Source: Grosmannia clavigera kw1407
Lineage: Eukaryota > Ascomycota > Sordariomycetes > Ophiostomatales > Ophiostomataceae
Assembly (NCBI RefSeq): GCF_000143105.1
Contig: NW_014040784.1
Coordinates: 748,761 to 812,760 of the forward strand
Length of the DNA: 64,000 bases
Direction of reading: 5' to 3'
The position numbers were made by a program, and so were the translations under genes. This document shows positions 1 through 9,574 of the stretch, in pieces. The notes beneath the pieces were generated by a model. The model was not told where the DNA came from and made no database searches. It worked only from the letters and a program-made list of their open reading frames with translations. The first letter of the stretch is position 1. Every line of letters starts with the position of its first letter.

Positions 1-778
1 ATGTTAGATCCCCCGTCTCGATCAGTCCAGATCTCGCCAGCCTCTTCCACGGGTCGTCCCTCTGAGGAGGTTCCTTCATACGAGAACTCGCCCAGCATCG
101 TCCAATTTGATCTCCGGGAAGCTCATGGGCCCGTGTTGACTTCATCGTTGCCGGACCCGGATAATCTCTACATGATCTACTCGGTGGTAGAGATTTTGTC
201 CCACAACAAATATATCCCAAAGGGCTACATCAACCACACAAGCTGGATCCCACAAAAAAAGCCACTGCTTAGCACAGTTCGAAGTGAGTGGGACAACCAC
301 CAGCTTGTTCCCTGGACTGGAAGCAAGCCCGTATGGGTGGAGTTGACGATCAACAACATCGACACCCAAGGCCACTCATTCCATCTTGTAAGCCAGGCCT
401 TGGCGACTTTGGGAGTTGCACAATGTGCTAACAAGCAATTCCTAGCACGGCTTCGACTTCTATGTTATCGCCTCCTATGAAGGACTGGGCGGTTGGGATT
501 ATTATAATCCCTTTACACCCTGGACGCTTCCCCGCGGAGGACCTTTCAATGTCGTAGACCCCCTTCAGAGAGATACGATATACGTACCCCCATATGGTTA
601 TGCTGTCCTCAGATTCTTGGCAGACAATGAAGGGATATGGCTTCTGCACTGCCACATCTTATGGCACGCAGCCAGTGGCATGACCATGGCATTCCAGGTT
701 CTCGGTGACGAGATTGGTCTCAGCCAAAGTAGTGCAGGACTCGCCGCCAAAGAGTATTGCGAGGCGAGCAGTATATGA
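1..778 (+). CDS. Multicopper oxidase (laccase-like), C-terminal part, 5' end outside window
   Basis: This is the C-terminal cupredoxin domain of a laccase or related multicopper oxidase, a secreted-type enzyme that oxidises phenols with reduction of O2 to water. Two exons, 1-387 and 446-778, are joined by a 58-nt GT-AG intron; the join restores a copper motif reading GHSFHLHGFDFYV. Near the end, HCHILWHAASGM supplies the type 1/type 3 copper ligands including the HCH triad. About 239 codons are visible, against roughly 550-650 for a whole laccase, so the signal peptide and first two domains must lie before base 1; the ATG at base 1 is probably internal. The protein ends 24 residues after the copper motif region without a long tail. 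Family assignment is firm; substrate cannot be told. The neighbouring dehydrogenase and regulator may serve the same phenolic metabolism, which is inference. Confidence 0.88.
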
Positions 779-897
779 CTATAGGACGATAATTTAAATA
801 TGTTTTCACAAGCAACACCATTTGCCGCAAAAGCTGAAGGATGATTCTAACGTGGTGCTATTGCGTGTTAGTAATCGAACTAGTAGTGAACCTGCAT

Positions 898-912
898 CGG
901 CCAAATTGGCCG
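898..912. promoter_or_regulatory. CGG-N9-CCG palindrome, copy 1
   Basis: A perfect inverted repeat (core GGCCAAATTGGCC) with the half-sites of a Zn2Cys6 dimer site, CGG and CCG spaced by nine bases. It lies 267 bp before the start of the short-chain dehydrogenase. A second copy differing only at the central base lies 134 bp downstream, and both are followed by the same GTAG context. Regulator binding is inferred. Confidence 0.5.
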
Positions 913-1031
913 TAGGATCTACCAACTCGCAAAGCGATTTGTAGCAAGCCCGAAGCCCGTGCCACCCGACCAATAGGCTCCTTGAACTAGACATTTTCCT
1001 ACAGAATATGTTCACTAGTGCATGCAGGCGG

Positions 1032-1046
1032 CGGCCAAGTTGGCCG
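1032..1046. promoter_or_regulatory. CGG-N9-CCG palindrome, copy 2
   Basis: Second copy of the palindrome (core GGCCAAGTTGGCC), 133 bp before the dehydrogenase ATG and about 33 bp before a TATAAAA box at 1079-1085. The spacing between half-sites is identical to copy 1. The Zn2Cys6 gene that converges on this locus is the obvious candidate for the binding protein, but that is untested. Confidence 0.5.
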
Positions 1047-1178
1047 TAGATGACCCCCGGGTCCAGCAAAAGTCTAGATATAAAACAGCGGTTTTGGTGT
1101 CGAAGAAAGATAGAGAAACAACAGAACGAGGAAAAATAACGAGGAAAATCACACGAAACCGAATAACGAAACACAATC

Positions 1179-1937
1179 ATGGCCTCCAAGTCCACCACTG
1201 TTGCCCTGATCACTGGGGCCAATCAGGGCATTGGTCTGGCCGTGGCCACCAGCCTGGCCAAGAACCACGGCTACCATGTGATTATCGGATCACGCCGCCT
1301 CGAGACTGGCCAGGCCGAGGCAGACAAGCTGACGGTGGCCGGCTACGCAGCTTCAGCCGTGCAGCTGGACGTCACATCGGACGCGTCCATTAACGCGGCC
1401 GTCGCCACCATTGCGATCACGTTTGGGCGGCTCGACGTGCTGGTGAACAACGCGGGGGTCCTGCTGGACAGCGGCGCTGCATTTGCCAAACGAGAGGAGC
1501 TGCCGGTGCGCGAGATGTTCGAGCAGACGTTCCAGACGAACGTGTTTGGCGTGGCCGTGCTGACGGAAGCGCTGCTGCCGCTGCTGCGCAGGGCGATGCC
1601 TCCAGGTCCACGGCTGGTGTTTGTCTCCTCCAGCATGGCTTCGCTGCAACTGTCGACAGACAAGGAGACGGCATGGTACAAGTTCGACTACAAGTCGTAC
1701 GACGCGAGCAAGGCGGCGGTGAACATTCTGATGCTGAACTACGCACGGATCCTATCCGATGATGGCGGCATGGTCAACTCGGCATGTCCCGGGCTTGTCA
1801 GCACCAGCATGACCTCAAACACGCCTTACGGCCATAGTGCCGACGTCGGCGCGCAGCGCATCGTGGAGCTGGCCACGCTTGGAGCGGGCGGGCCAACTGC
1901 AACGTTCTCTAACAAGGACGGACCGGTGCCGTGGTAA
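1179..1937 (+). CDS. Short-chain dehydrogenase/reductase (carbonyl-reductase type)
   Basis: An NAD(P)(H)-dependent oxidoreductase of the classical SDR family, 252 residues and intronless, a normal length. The cofactor motif TGANQGIG lies at residues 13-20, NNAG near 89-92, the catalytic serine in VFVSSSMAS, and the YDASK catalytic tyrosine/lysine motif near 178-182. The sequence most resembles fungal and plant carbonyl reductases of the neomenthol-dehydrogenase-like group; the substrate is unknown. The ATG is preceded by an A-rich leader, a TATAAAA box at 1079-1085 and two CGG-N9-CCG palindromes. It is convergent with a Zn2Cys6 regulator whose stop is only 94 bp away, a pairing typical of small inducible detoxification or secondary-metabolism loci. 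Confidence 0.9.
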   Translation: MASKSTTVALITGANQGIGLAVATSLAKNHGYHVIIGSRRLETGQAEADKLTVAGYAASAVQLDVTSDASINAAVATIAITFGRLDVLVNNAGVLLDSGAAFAKREELPVREMFEQTFQTNVFGVAVLTEALLPLLRRAMPPGPRLVFVSSSMASLQLSTDKETAWYKFDYKSYDASKAAVNILMLNYARILSDDGGMVNSACPGLVSTSMTSNTPYGHSADVGAQRIVELATLGAGGPTATFSNKDGPVPW

Positions 1938-2031
1938 AGGGAGAGATGGGTTTTTCTAGATAGGCTTGAAATAGGGCACAATACACGATGTGCACATACC
2001 AAAATTTGTACTCGCCATGTTGCACGTGACT

Positions 2032-3796
2032 TTAAAAAGTGCCGATGGACTTCTTCTCAGCACAACTCACCATGCTCGCCGCTATGCCAAGCAAATGGCC
2101 CAACCCGTCTGCAGATGCGTTCCAGCTGTCCAAGGCTCTTTCCTGCTGCGAGCCTCCACACATGCTCTGTAACTGCATCAAATCGCCAATGGTCTGGAGG
2201 CCATCACCCCGCTGCAGTGTCAGGGCACGTTCCGATGCCCAATCGACGTCGGTTCGTGCCTCCCACAGTGTCTTAGCCGAGCAGAGTGGAATGCTCTGGA
2301 ACTCGTCCATGTGTCCACACTTGATTCCTGTATACACAGAAACAATCTGACTAATCACAAAGAAGGTGAGCGCGGTCCTTGGAGGCTTTCGTATTAGCAA
2401 ACACTGTCACTAGTTGGAAAGTAATCTTTCTCAACACACCGTATCTTGGATTCTGTTTGCACCCATTCTTCCCATTCTGTGTTGGCTGCAATGGTGGCCT
2501 CTCCATCAGGCATCCCGACCTCTGCAAAACGTGTGCAGAGAAGCTGCGTGTGAGTTTAGCATACGCTGGCGGCCATAGGAACCCAGTCTGTGAAGACAAG
2601 ACTGCCCACCTTAAAGATCCACAGCAATTCATAGTTGAGCTCTGGAGGATCAATGGCCTCATCCACGACGCGCATGATCAAGAAGATCATCTGCACCTGA
2701 ACGGATGCTAGGAGGTCCTCCTTCGACATAGAGTAAGCCTGAACAAAGAGTCAGCTGGAAAGCCTACATCCCCATCAAGAAGTCGCTTACGTTGTTCATG
2801 GCATGCTGACTCTCACATCGGATCGAGTGCCACAAAAAAGAACGCGTCTCTGGTGAACGTCCAGCGAACAATTGTGCGATTCCCATGCAGTTGGCCAGCG
2901 GTGCCGGCAGAGTTTGGGTGCCGCGGCCGTTCCGCGCGTGAATGAATGGTGGAAACGTCTCCCTTCGCAACATCATGGCCGGATAGGATCGCAGCACTTG
3001 GACCATGAGCCGCGTGCCATACCTGTGAACTGGATCTGTACTCGGGAGGCGAGTCAGGCAGTCGGGAAACTGTTGCAGCGGAAGGGACAGTGGAAGGCGG
3101 GTCTGTGTCTTCGAGGGACTATAGAGCGAGTTGGGATGCATGGATGGCATGGCGAGACTGTTGCCTCCCAGGTTGTCATAGTGAGAGTCGATAGAGCGAG
3201 ACTGGGTATGAGAAAGGAGGGAGCCAGGACTTTGCGAATCTCCAGGAAGTAGGGCTCCATCCTCTGTGGTACCACGCATAGCCTCACTGTTGGTTGGCCC
3301 CAGGAGATAGCTGAAATCCGTGGACATGATGTCACAAGAAAAATCGACCATAGCGAAGCCTCTGCTAGAAAATAACAAGCCGGAATGAGGCCCCACGTCT
3401 TCTCCTGATATAGTATTAAAGACACTGCTGTCGGTACTCATTGCTGCTTCGGAGTCCATGGACGGCGCTATAGAATCGAGAAGGTTTGTACGTGTGCCGT
3501 GTCTCGGCGTAGATACTTTGGCGCTGGGCGTATCGTAGACGCACTCGGCCGCCTTTTCCCCACAGCGGCGACAAGGCAACTGAAAATTGCACTTAGTCTT
3601 GGAGTTACGGCACGAAAGGCATGCCCTCTTGCGTTTTCGAGGCCGAGCCTGTGCCTTTTGGCAGTAAGCCACATGTCGGCGATAGGCCAAAGCTAGGTGA
3701 GGTCAGATCAACCGTCTGAACATTGTGTTTGGTGTCGTGTCCAGCAGCCTTACCCGAACCCAAAAGTGGCTTGAAGCACAATTGACAGACACTCAT
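2032..3796 (-). CDS. C2HC zinc finger plus Zn2Cys6 transcription factor
   Basis: A nuclear DNA-binding regulator of about 514 residues in five exons: 3754-3796, 2791-3692, 2565-2738, 2440-2519 and 2032-2377. The short first exon was placed by splice signals and completes an N-terminal finger with C4, C7, H21 and C25, directly followed by a basic stretch and the zinc cluster C39, C42, C49, C55, C58, C65 (C-x2-C-x6-C-x5-C-x2-C-x6-C). This tandem finger plus cluster is a known fungal regulator architecture. The middle is serine-rich; the C-terminal half carries the short fungal_trans-like conserved block (EEWVQTESKIRTALTFF). The acceptor of the third intron (2520-2564) is the least certain join. 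It is convergent with the dehydrogenase and a candidate for binding that gene's palindromes. The last exon may contain one further intron. Confidence 0.8.
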
Positions 3797-3817
3797 TTCA
3801 TTTATTTTTAAGATTCG

Positions 3818-3837
3818 GTTTACAGAGTACTGTAAAC
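3818..3837. repeat. Inverted repeat before the Zn2Cys6 gene
   Basis: GTTTACAG and CTGTAAAC form perfect 8-bp arms around the four-base loop AGTA, 22 bp upstream of the regulator's ATG on the opposite strand. It lies in the 5' leader and could be a hairpin or a dimeric protein site; nothing else supports a function. Confidence 0.4.
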
Positions 3838-5532
3838 GATAGGAGGGGGGGTGAGGAGGTGAGGATGGGGAGTGGGGGGCATTTATCAGCAGGCCAGTGT
3901 TTAGAACAGTGTACACATTATATTCACTGTTCTGGGAAAATCTTTCATTTGGGAAGAGAGAAAGAGCTGCGTGCTAAGATTCACAGCTGAGATTTATTGC
4001 CATCTGGCTCGGGCTCTGGGGACTCTCCTTCCCAGATTTTCTGCTAATCTCTAATATCTATGATGACTTTTCTCTTTCAGCTCTGTTTTCGCACCCCGTT
4101 CTACAGTCCACGCAAGTTGATGTGCACTTAACACGATAAAGTCTTCTGTGTCGGTTATCTTTTTAACCTGAAAGATTCGGACCGCTTGCTGCGGGCTTCG
4201 GTAGCGTTTCTATTTTGTTGCAAAGCTATTTGATTTGGCGTGAGTTCGACGCTGCGGCTTCGTGCAATAAGGGTGTGTAGTAACATTATTTCGCGCAGGG
4301 AAATCGCAACCGATCTCATAGCCATTGAGAACTGTTATACCCACTGCACTATGTCCAAAAGTAGGGATCTCTATACCTTACATCGTGGTAGGAAGGGTTA
4401 TGTAACTAAGTCTACTTTCAAAACATTGTACAGTCGTACAAGACTGCTGTCTAGTGTGCTGTCTGGTGTTTTATGAACACCCAGAGAATAAGAGTTAGCG
4501 CGATAACGAATAAGGCTGATTTGCCAATCATGGTTTTCTTCGAAGAGACGGTCTGCTGTTCTCGCAGGTGTCGTAATTTCAGGCTGCTTTGCAGTATGAT
4601 CCAGAATTTCTGCCATGTTTTATCACTTCCAGAGCTCTGTGGCAATGAAGTTAGTTAGGAAAACGACAATAACGAAGGAAACCTCGGATTTTGTTGAAAA
4701 CCCTACATTAAAAATATCATGTTTTCCCGTTAATCTTGATTACCCCATGCTTAGCTATGGTCCTATGAGTTTATTGTGCTCTCTAGATCGTGCTCTCTAG
4801 AGGCAGATCATTAGTGATGTGCACATAATTTTGAGTGCTGCGTCCGGCAGAAGTGACACAGCATTCACAAGGTTGTCAAAAAAAAAACATTAAAGGCACT
4901 CACCAAGCTAAGACCAGAAAACAACGGCACAAAAAGCCAATCGATAATGTGCTTTGAAGTGAGAACAGCACTGCACCCTCCCATAGAACAAGTCTGGATG
5001 ATATTCGCCAGCGGCCTCTTTGTAGCACAGGCTAGGGGTAGCTTGTCACAACCGCTATCCACATTAAGGGTTAAGTTTGCCAAACCACACTTATAGGCGT
5101 GGATCTACATTATTGGAGCGGGAGTAGGCGAGCGCTCCCCTCCATGAAGAAGCCGAAATACTTGGTGAATTCGGCAACAAGCATATCGGCAAAACCCCGC
5201 ACAAAAGAACTCAGGTAAGGTGAGCTCTGCAACCGGCAGGCCTGAACCGCATTGACATTGTCGAAAAAAGTTTGAATGTTTTCTTTTAGGTTTTCGCAAC
5301 CGCAACTAAGCCCACACAGCACCTTTGTGGTCCACATTATATCCGGCTCAAAGATCAAGAAGGGGGGGGAAAGATGTCTGTTTGGGGATTATGTATTACT
5401 TGCTGCACAGCACAGCAATCACTGTTTCAAAGCTGTTAAAAAATTGAACATTATACATCACAGTTTTCAACAACTATTTAGTAACAGCTAGTACGGAGTA
5501 CTTGGACAATATTGCAAGTCGTGAAATGACTT
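3838..5532. other. AT-rich gene-poor stretch
   Basis: No gene could be supported here. The base composition is visibly more AT-rich than the flanking genes, with short open frames only. On the minus strand two frames (4865-5083 and 5110-5358) read like protein but match no family I recognise and lack exon structure, so they may be decayed coding DNA. An 11-base direct repeat (TGCTCTCTAGA) occurs twice at 4777-4801. The look is that of a RIP-degraded or relaxed region, which a RIP index would test. Confidence 0.4.
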
Positions 5533-5974
5533 TTGGACTCTTACGACAAAATGACGCATGACAACACTGCAAACACAGAACACCAACCGTTATTACAATC
5601 ACGAGCACCAGGGACGCGACCGAATCAGCCATCAGGTAAAAATGCACCTCTGTTGGCAGACGCGAACAACACGGGTTTGTCGAATAAGAATGCCGCGTTT
5701 CGCCTTTTAAAAAGATTACCGCGAAGAGCTGCCATATGCACTACTTAACTTCCCCAATCCGTGGCACGGGGTCCTGAGACGCCGTTTGCTCCACGGACGT
5801 ATTAAGTCAAAATTCCGCGATTGAAATCGAGTCAATATTTGCCGTGAATGTGACGACATGGTCTACGAGTACAATGTGCACCTACTCACACAACTAGGGA
5901 ACCTCATAAGTAAAAGGTCACAGAAGCAGTTTGTGATCGTCGTGGATTTTTTCATGGCAGTGGTGTGCGAGTGA
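5533..5974 (+). pseudogene. Broken unidentified gene fragment
   Basis: An ATG-led frame from 5533 encodes about 60 residues with an acidic-dileucine-like segment (HQPLLQS) typical of N-termini of vacuolar membrane proteins, then the protein-like signal moves to another frame at about 5711. That second frame reads plausibly (for example LLNFPNPWHGVLRRRLLHGR) to 5821, meets a single TGA at 5822-5824, and continues as protein-like sequence (CRECDDMVYEYNVHLL) to a stop at 5972-5974. No intron joins the pieces cleanly. I do not recognise the family. A frameshift plus a nonsense codon in an AT-rich block fits a decayed gene; a gene with unusual splicing remains possible. Confidence 0.35.
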
Positions 5975-6491
5975 GATTGCTATTGTATACAAACGAGAGG
6001 GCGTTTTGATTGGCTTGGTAAGAGCTTCTGTTTGGTTGTCTACTATACATAACGTGATCAGTAGATTATTAGCTGCAAGCTCACTTGTCCCTCAGAGCAA
6101 GAGGGCCTTGGCCAAATTTGTCTGCACCGCTTTCTCTTTCATTGTTCCGGATTGAGCAAAGTGCAGCGAATGCTACGAGGCACATCCTTAAATACTGGTA
6201 TTTACTGCGCATCATTGACAACACTGTTTAGCCCGATGATATTTACACCTTCCGTGACAAAATCTCGTGATATAGACCTCATTTCCACCTTAACTGCGCC
6301 AACTGCAAGGAACCCCGCCTCAAGACGACCAGTCAATATCGTCAAACCCAACTAGCAGCCCTATTGTCGAATGCTAGATAACACACCAAAGTTTGAAGGC
6401 CGCTTTCGGTCAAGCATCAGATACAGACAACTAGCTTGACCATTTTCACAGAAAGAGTCTAAGCCACCGCACAAGCTTTCTCTGGCACTCT

Positions 6492-8335
6492 ATGAGAACT
6501 TTCGAGAGTTGTAGGATGGAAAGCAAAAGTTCTACCCACCTCAAAGTGAACGGCCTAGCCATGCCTGAAAAGCTACATCATGGCAAACGGCACATAGACG
6601 AGGCTAAGACTGTGATTGGCACGGGGAGGCTAGATAAAGGCGCTCCCAAAAAAGCTCGATTCAACTCACCAAACTCAGATGACAACACTACACCGGACAA
6701 TGATTCGGGGTTTGAAATGCTAGATATAAAGGAAGATTCGGGGGAGGAGGCGTTCTCTGCTTCCGACGTTGCTCACTCGCCGCTTACCAAAAGCGTGCCT
6801 AGCAACATCTTCCTTCCGACCCCCGGCATGCTTTACATGAGCAAGTCTGATGAAACTGAGGAGTCATGCATCGCCATGGTGCTACCGTATTATGCCGATA
6901 TTGGATTCCCCCCTCACAACAATTTGTCATCTGAATTCGAGGGACATCACGAGATGGAAATGTCGCCAACGACACGAAATGTTCATGTCAATAAGGCATT
7001 TGTCCAGCACTTTGGCTGGGATTTGCCGATCAGCGAAGGTGAAGAGACAACAAATGATAGATCGGCCCCTGCTGTAGTTATCAGCGGGTAAGTGCGATAT
7101 ATCTGGGCAGACTTGCTGTGTGTGCTGATGCTGCCCTCAGGACTCCACGAAACGCTTCGGTTCCGCTTCGGTCGCTCATGTTATTCAGTCAGAACCCAGA
7201 AGCTCTCCGCGAAATCGGGGATGTTGACGAGGCTCTGGACTTGTACGGCCAAATTCGAACACGCCAGGACCTCCAAGCATTGGATAAACTCATGACTAAG
7301 AATTGTATACCTTCCCAATTGACTTTTAATGTTACTCAAGCCAAGAACACGGTTAACATATCCGAACCAGACGAGGGATGTAGTTTATCCGATTCTGCTC
7401 TCGAGCAACTGCTGGTTGTTGGGACGATAGATGATGATACCGTTAATGGACCATATATGACCGAGGGCAGCAAAGAGCCCGAGTCATCAGAAGGCAACCA
7501 TGGTATCACAGTGCAGATTCAACAGGAGCTACCTGGAGATACCCGTCCTCTTCCAAAACTGCGCAATGCTGTCTCTCCTGCCAAATCTGTGGCAAGCACT
7601 TCAAACGACACTATTGTTGACGTTGAAGGGGTAACCAGGAGACGCCGTTTTACCCACGGCGACACTGTCGAATACGGATGCCACGGAAGGCCCGCTTCGC
7701 CAACAGCCCATCAGACCCACCAGACGACGACGGGATCTTTGCATTGACCCCATCAGGTACCCCAAATCCGGAACGACAGCCTTCGCCATCCGGTTTTGTC
7801 GAGCAATACCCAGTGTTCAATGAAGCTGCTATGCCCGGTCAAGAATTCCTCGTCCAGGTCTACTGGCTCGGCTCAAGCCGTCTATGGTCAGGTACAGACT
7901 CTGGCCGACTAATACGTTTAATGGAGAACGTCGAAGAGGGCATACTGGAAGGACGCAGTCGGGACTTGGACGGAATGTCTGTTTTTATAAGACTGCGATG
8001 CAACCCGTTCTACCTCCAAGGCCAAACGGAGGGATGTCGCCAGAAAAAAATCGAAACCGAAGCCGGCCAAGCCCGACATTGAGATTCGGGTCGATCCGCG
8101 GGAGGTAGAGTCTATAGGCATGGAGCAGGGTGGCAAAGAAAGTGCGTGTGTGGTAAGGCTGCAGACAGCACAGAAGCGGGTGCAGCGGTTGCAGTTTCGC
8201 TCGCAATACATTGCAGCAGATAATCGAACAGTACCGGCTCGCATTCAGGCACGGCGATTCTGCAAGTGGGTGGGGGAAAAGAATTCAAGCGTGCGGTACG
8301 ACGGAGACAGCGGCAATGATGCTGTTCGAGGGTAA
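6492..8335 (+). CDS. Hypothetical protein, exon structure unresolved
   Basis: Exon 6492-7087 joins through a clear 53-nt intron (7088-7140) to 7141-7747, giving an unbroken 400-residue reading frame. The protein is hydrophilic, acidic and rich in Ser, Asp and Glu, with a basic KKARF motif followed by an acidic run near residues 53-75. From about 7678 the protein-like signal continues in a second frame, which opens with a related RKARF-plus-acidic motif, and from about 8018 in a third that is lysine/arginine-rich (KAKRRDVARKKSKPKPAK) and runs to a stop at 8335. Either further introns join these pieces or the 3' half is frameshifted. No known domain was recognised; the charged composition would suit a nuclear or chromatin-associated protein, but that is a guess. 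Confidence 0.45.
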
Positions 8336-9574
8336 GATGGCAGGCATAACTACCTCCCTTCTTTTCAATTCGCTAATAGGTAATTTACAGACAGTCTAGG
8401 CTTTGTGTGAACAAATTTGCGACGGTAACCATTGACTGATCCGGACAGTGTGGATCGCGGGAATTTAGTGGATCAGACGCAAGAGGGGCAAACTGTATTT
8501 GCAAAAGAGTCGATGAGGAGTCGACAGTGCGCCGGGAAGCGAATAGAATGGGAGAAAATGATGGGATCTGACCGCTTTTATACAAAATAGCTGACACCTG
8601 CTGTTCTCGCGACTATTGCAGTCACATGCAAAGCGTTACAGGTAAATCCGGGCCGTCTATTGGCCGCTCCCAACTGTTCACGTGCGCAGCGAAGGAGTTG
8701 GCACCCAAAGGGACGGCAGTCGCGGCCGAGGCGTTGCTTTCGTTCCGTGGCTGTCCAATATCCCATACCCCCTTAGCTCGGGTTCGAAATTGCCTCTTTT
8801 TTCGCTATCCTGCCAAACGCTATCACGAGCACTCCTGACACTATATCAATCTCGGCGCGTGTTCTTTCTTCTTCATCGCTCTCCTGTGCACGTGCGGTCT
8901 TCCTCATTCGGGTTGGCCCCACGCATCCGACCTCGCACGCCACACCCATAAACGCGCCTGCCTACGACCCAGCTGCCCATGACGTGGTGTCCTCTATAAA
9001 TTAGCGGAGCTGTAGGCTTAATCATTTTTGCTCTCGTCTCACATTGCCGTGTTAATGGCTGCTCTGGTGAGTTCTCCTTCCTACATTATCTTTCTCTTTT
9101 CTTCTTTACCGTCTTCTTCTTTCCATCTCGCTCCTTCCGGTCCTGGTAGCACATCGTGGGCATCCTTTCCTGTTGCATGCGAGGTACCGAGGCGCCCTGT
9201 CGCACCTCCTGCTTTCTCCGCATTCTGGGCTGCTGTGGTCTTTCCTCAACGTGCTGCAGGGTAAATTGGCTGGTAAAAGTGGGTCTCTCGCAAGGCAACT
9301 TCGGCGCCAACGACGTCAGTCGCTTTTTGCAAAAGCTGGCTAAACTGGCTCTCGCGGATTCTCATTCTGTCCTCCTTTGTACCTTTTGCCTTTTCATTTC
9401 TGCGTCTTCCATCTGTGCCCATTCCCGTCCCTGCTACATACCGCTACCACACCACCACCACCGCACCTGTCGGTATCTCATGCGGCCTCACACGGCCAGT
9501 TCTCTTTTGAATACGGGCTGATCAATCTCTTCCTTCGTCATCTCCCCTCGAATTAGGATACGCCGTGGCTCTCC
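8336..9574 (+). promoter_or_regulatory. Promoter and long pyrimidine-rich leader of the peroxin gene
   Basis: No gene was found in this stretch. A TATAAA box lies at 8995-9000, followed by a strongly CT-rich leader of about 500 bases, as is common before highly expressed fungal genes. Several short upstream reading frames occur in the leader, and a GTGAGT donor just after 9060 suggests a possible 5'-UTR intron. The upstream part (8340-8950) shows no recognisable feature. Confidence 0.4.

Noticed and set aside
4210..4345. A possible degenerate tRNA (GAGTTCGACGC-like segment)
   Set aside because: No matching acceptor or anticodon stem could be formed around it.
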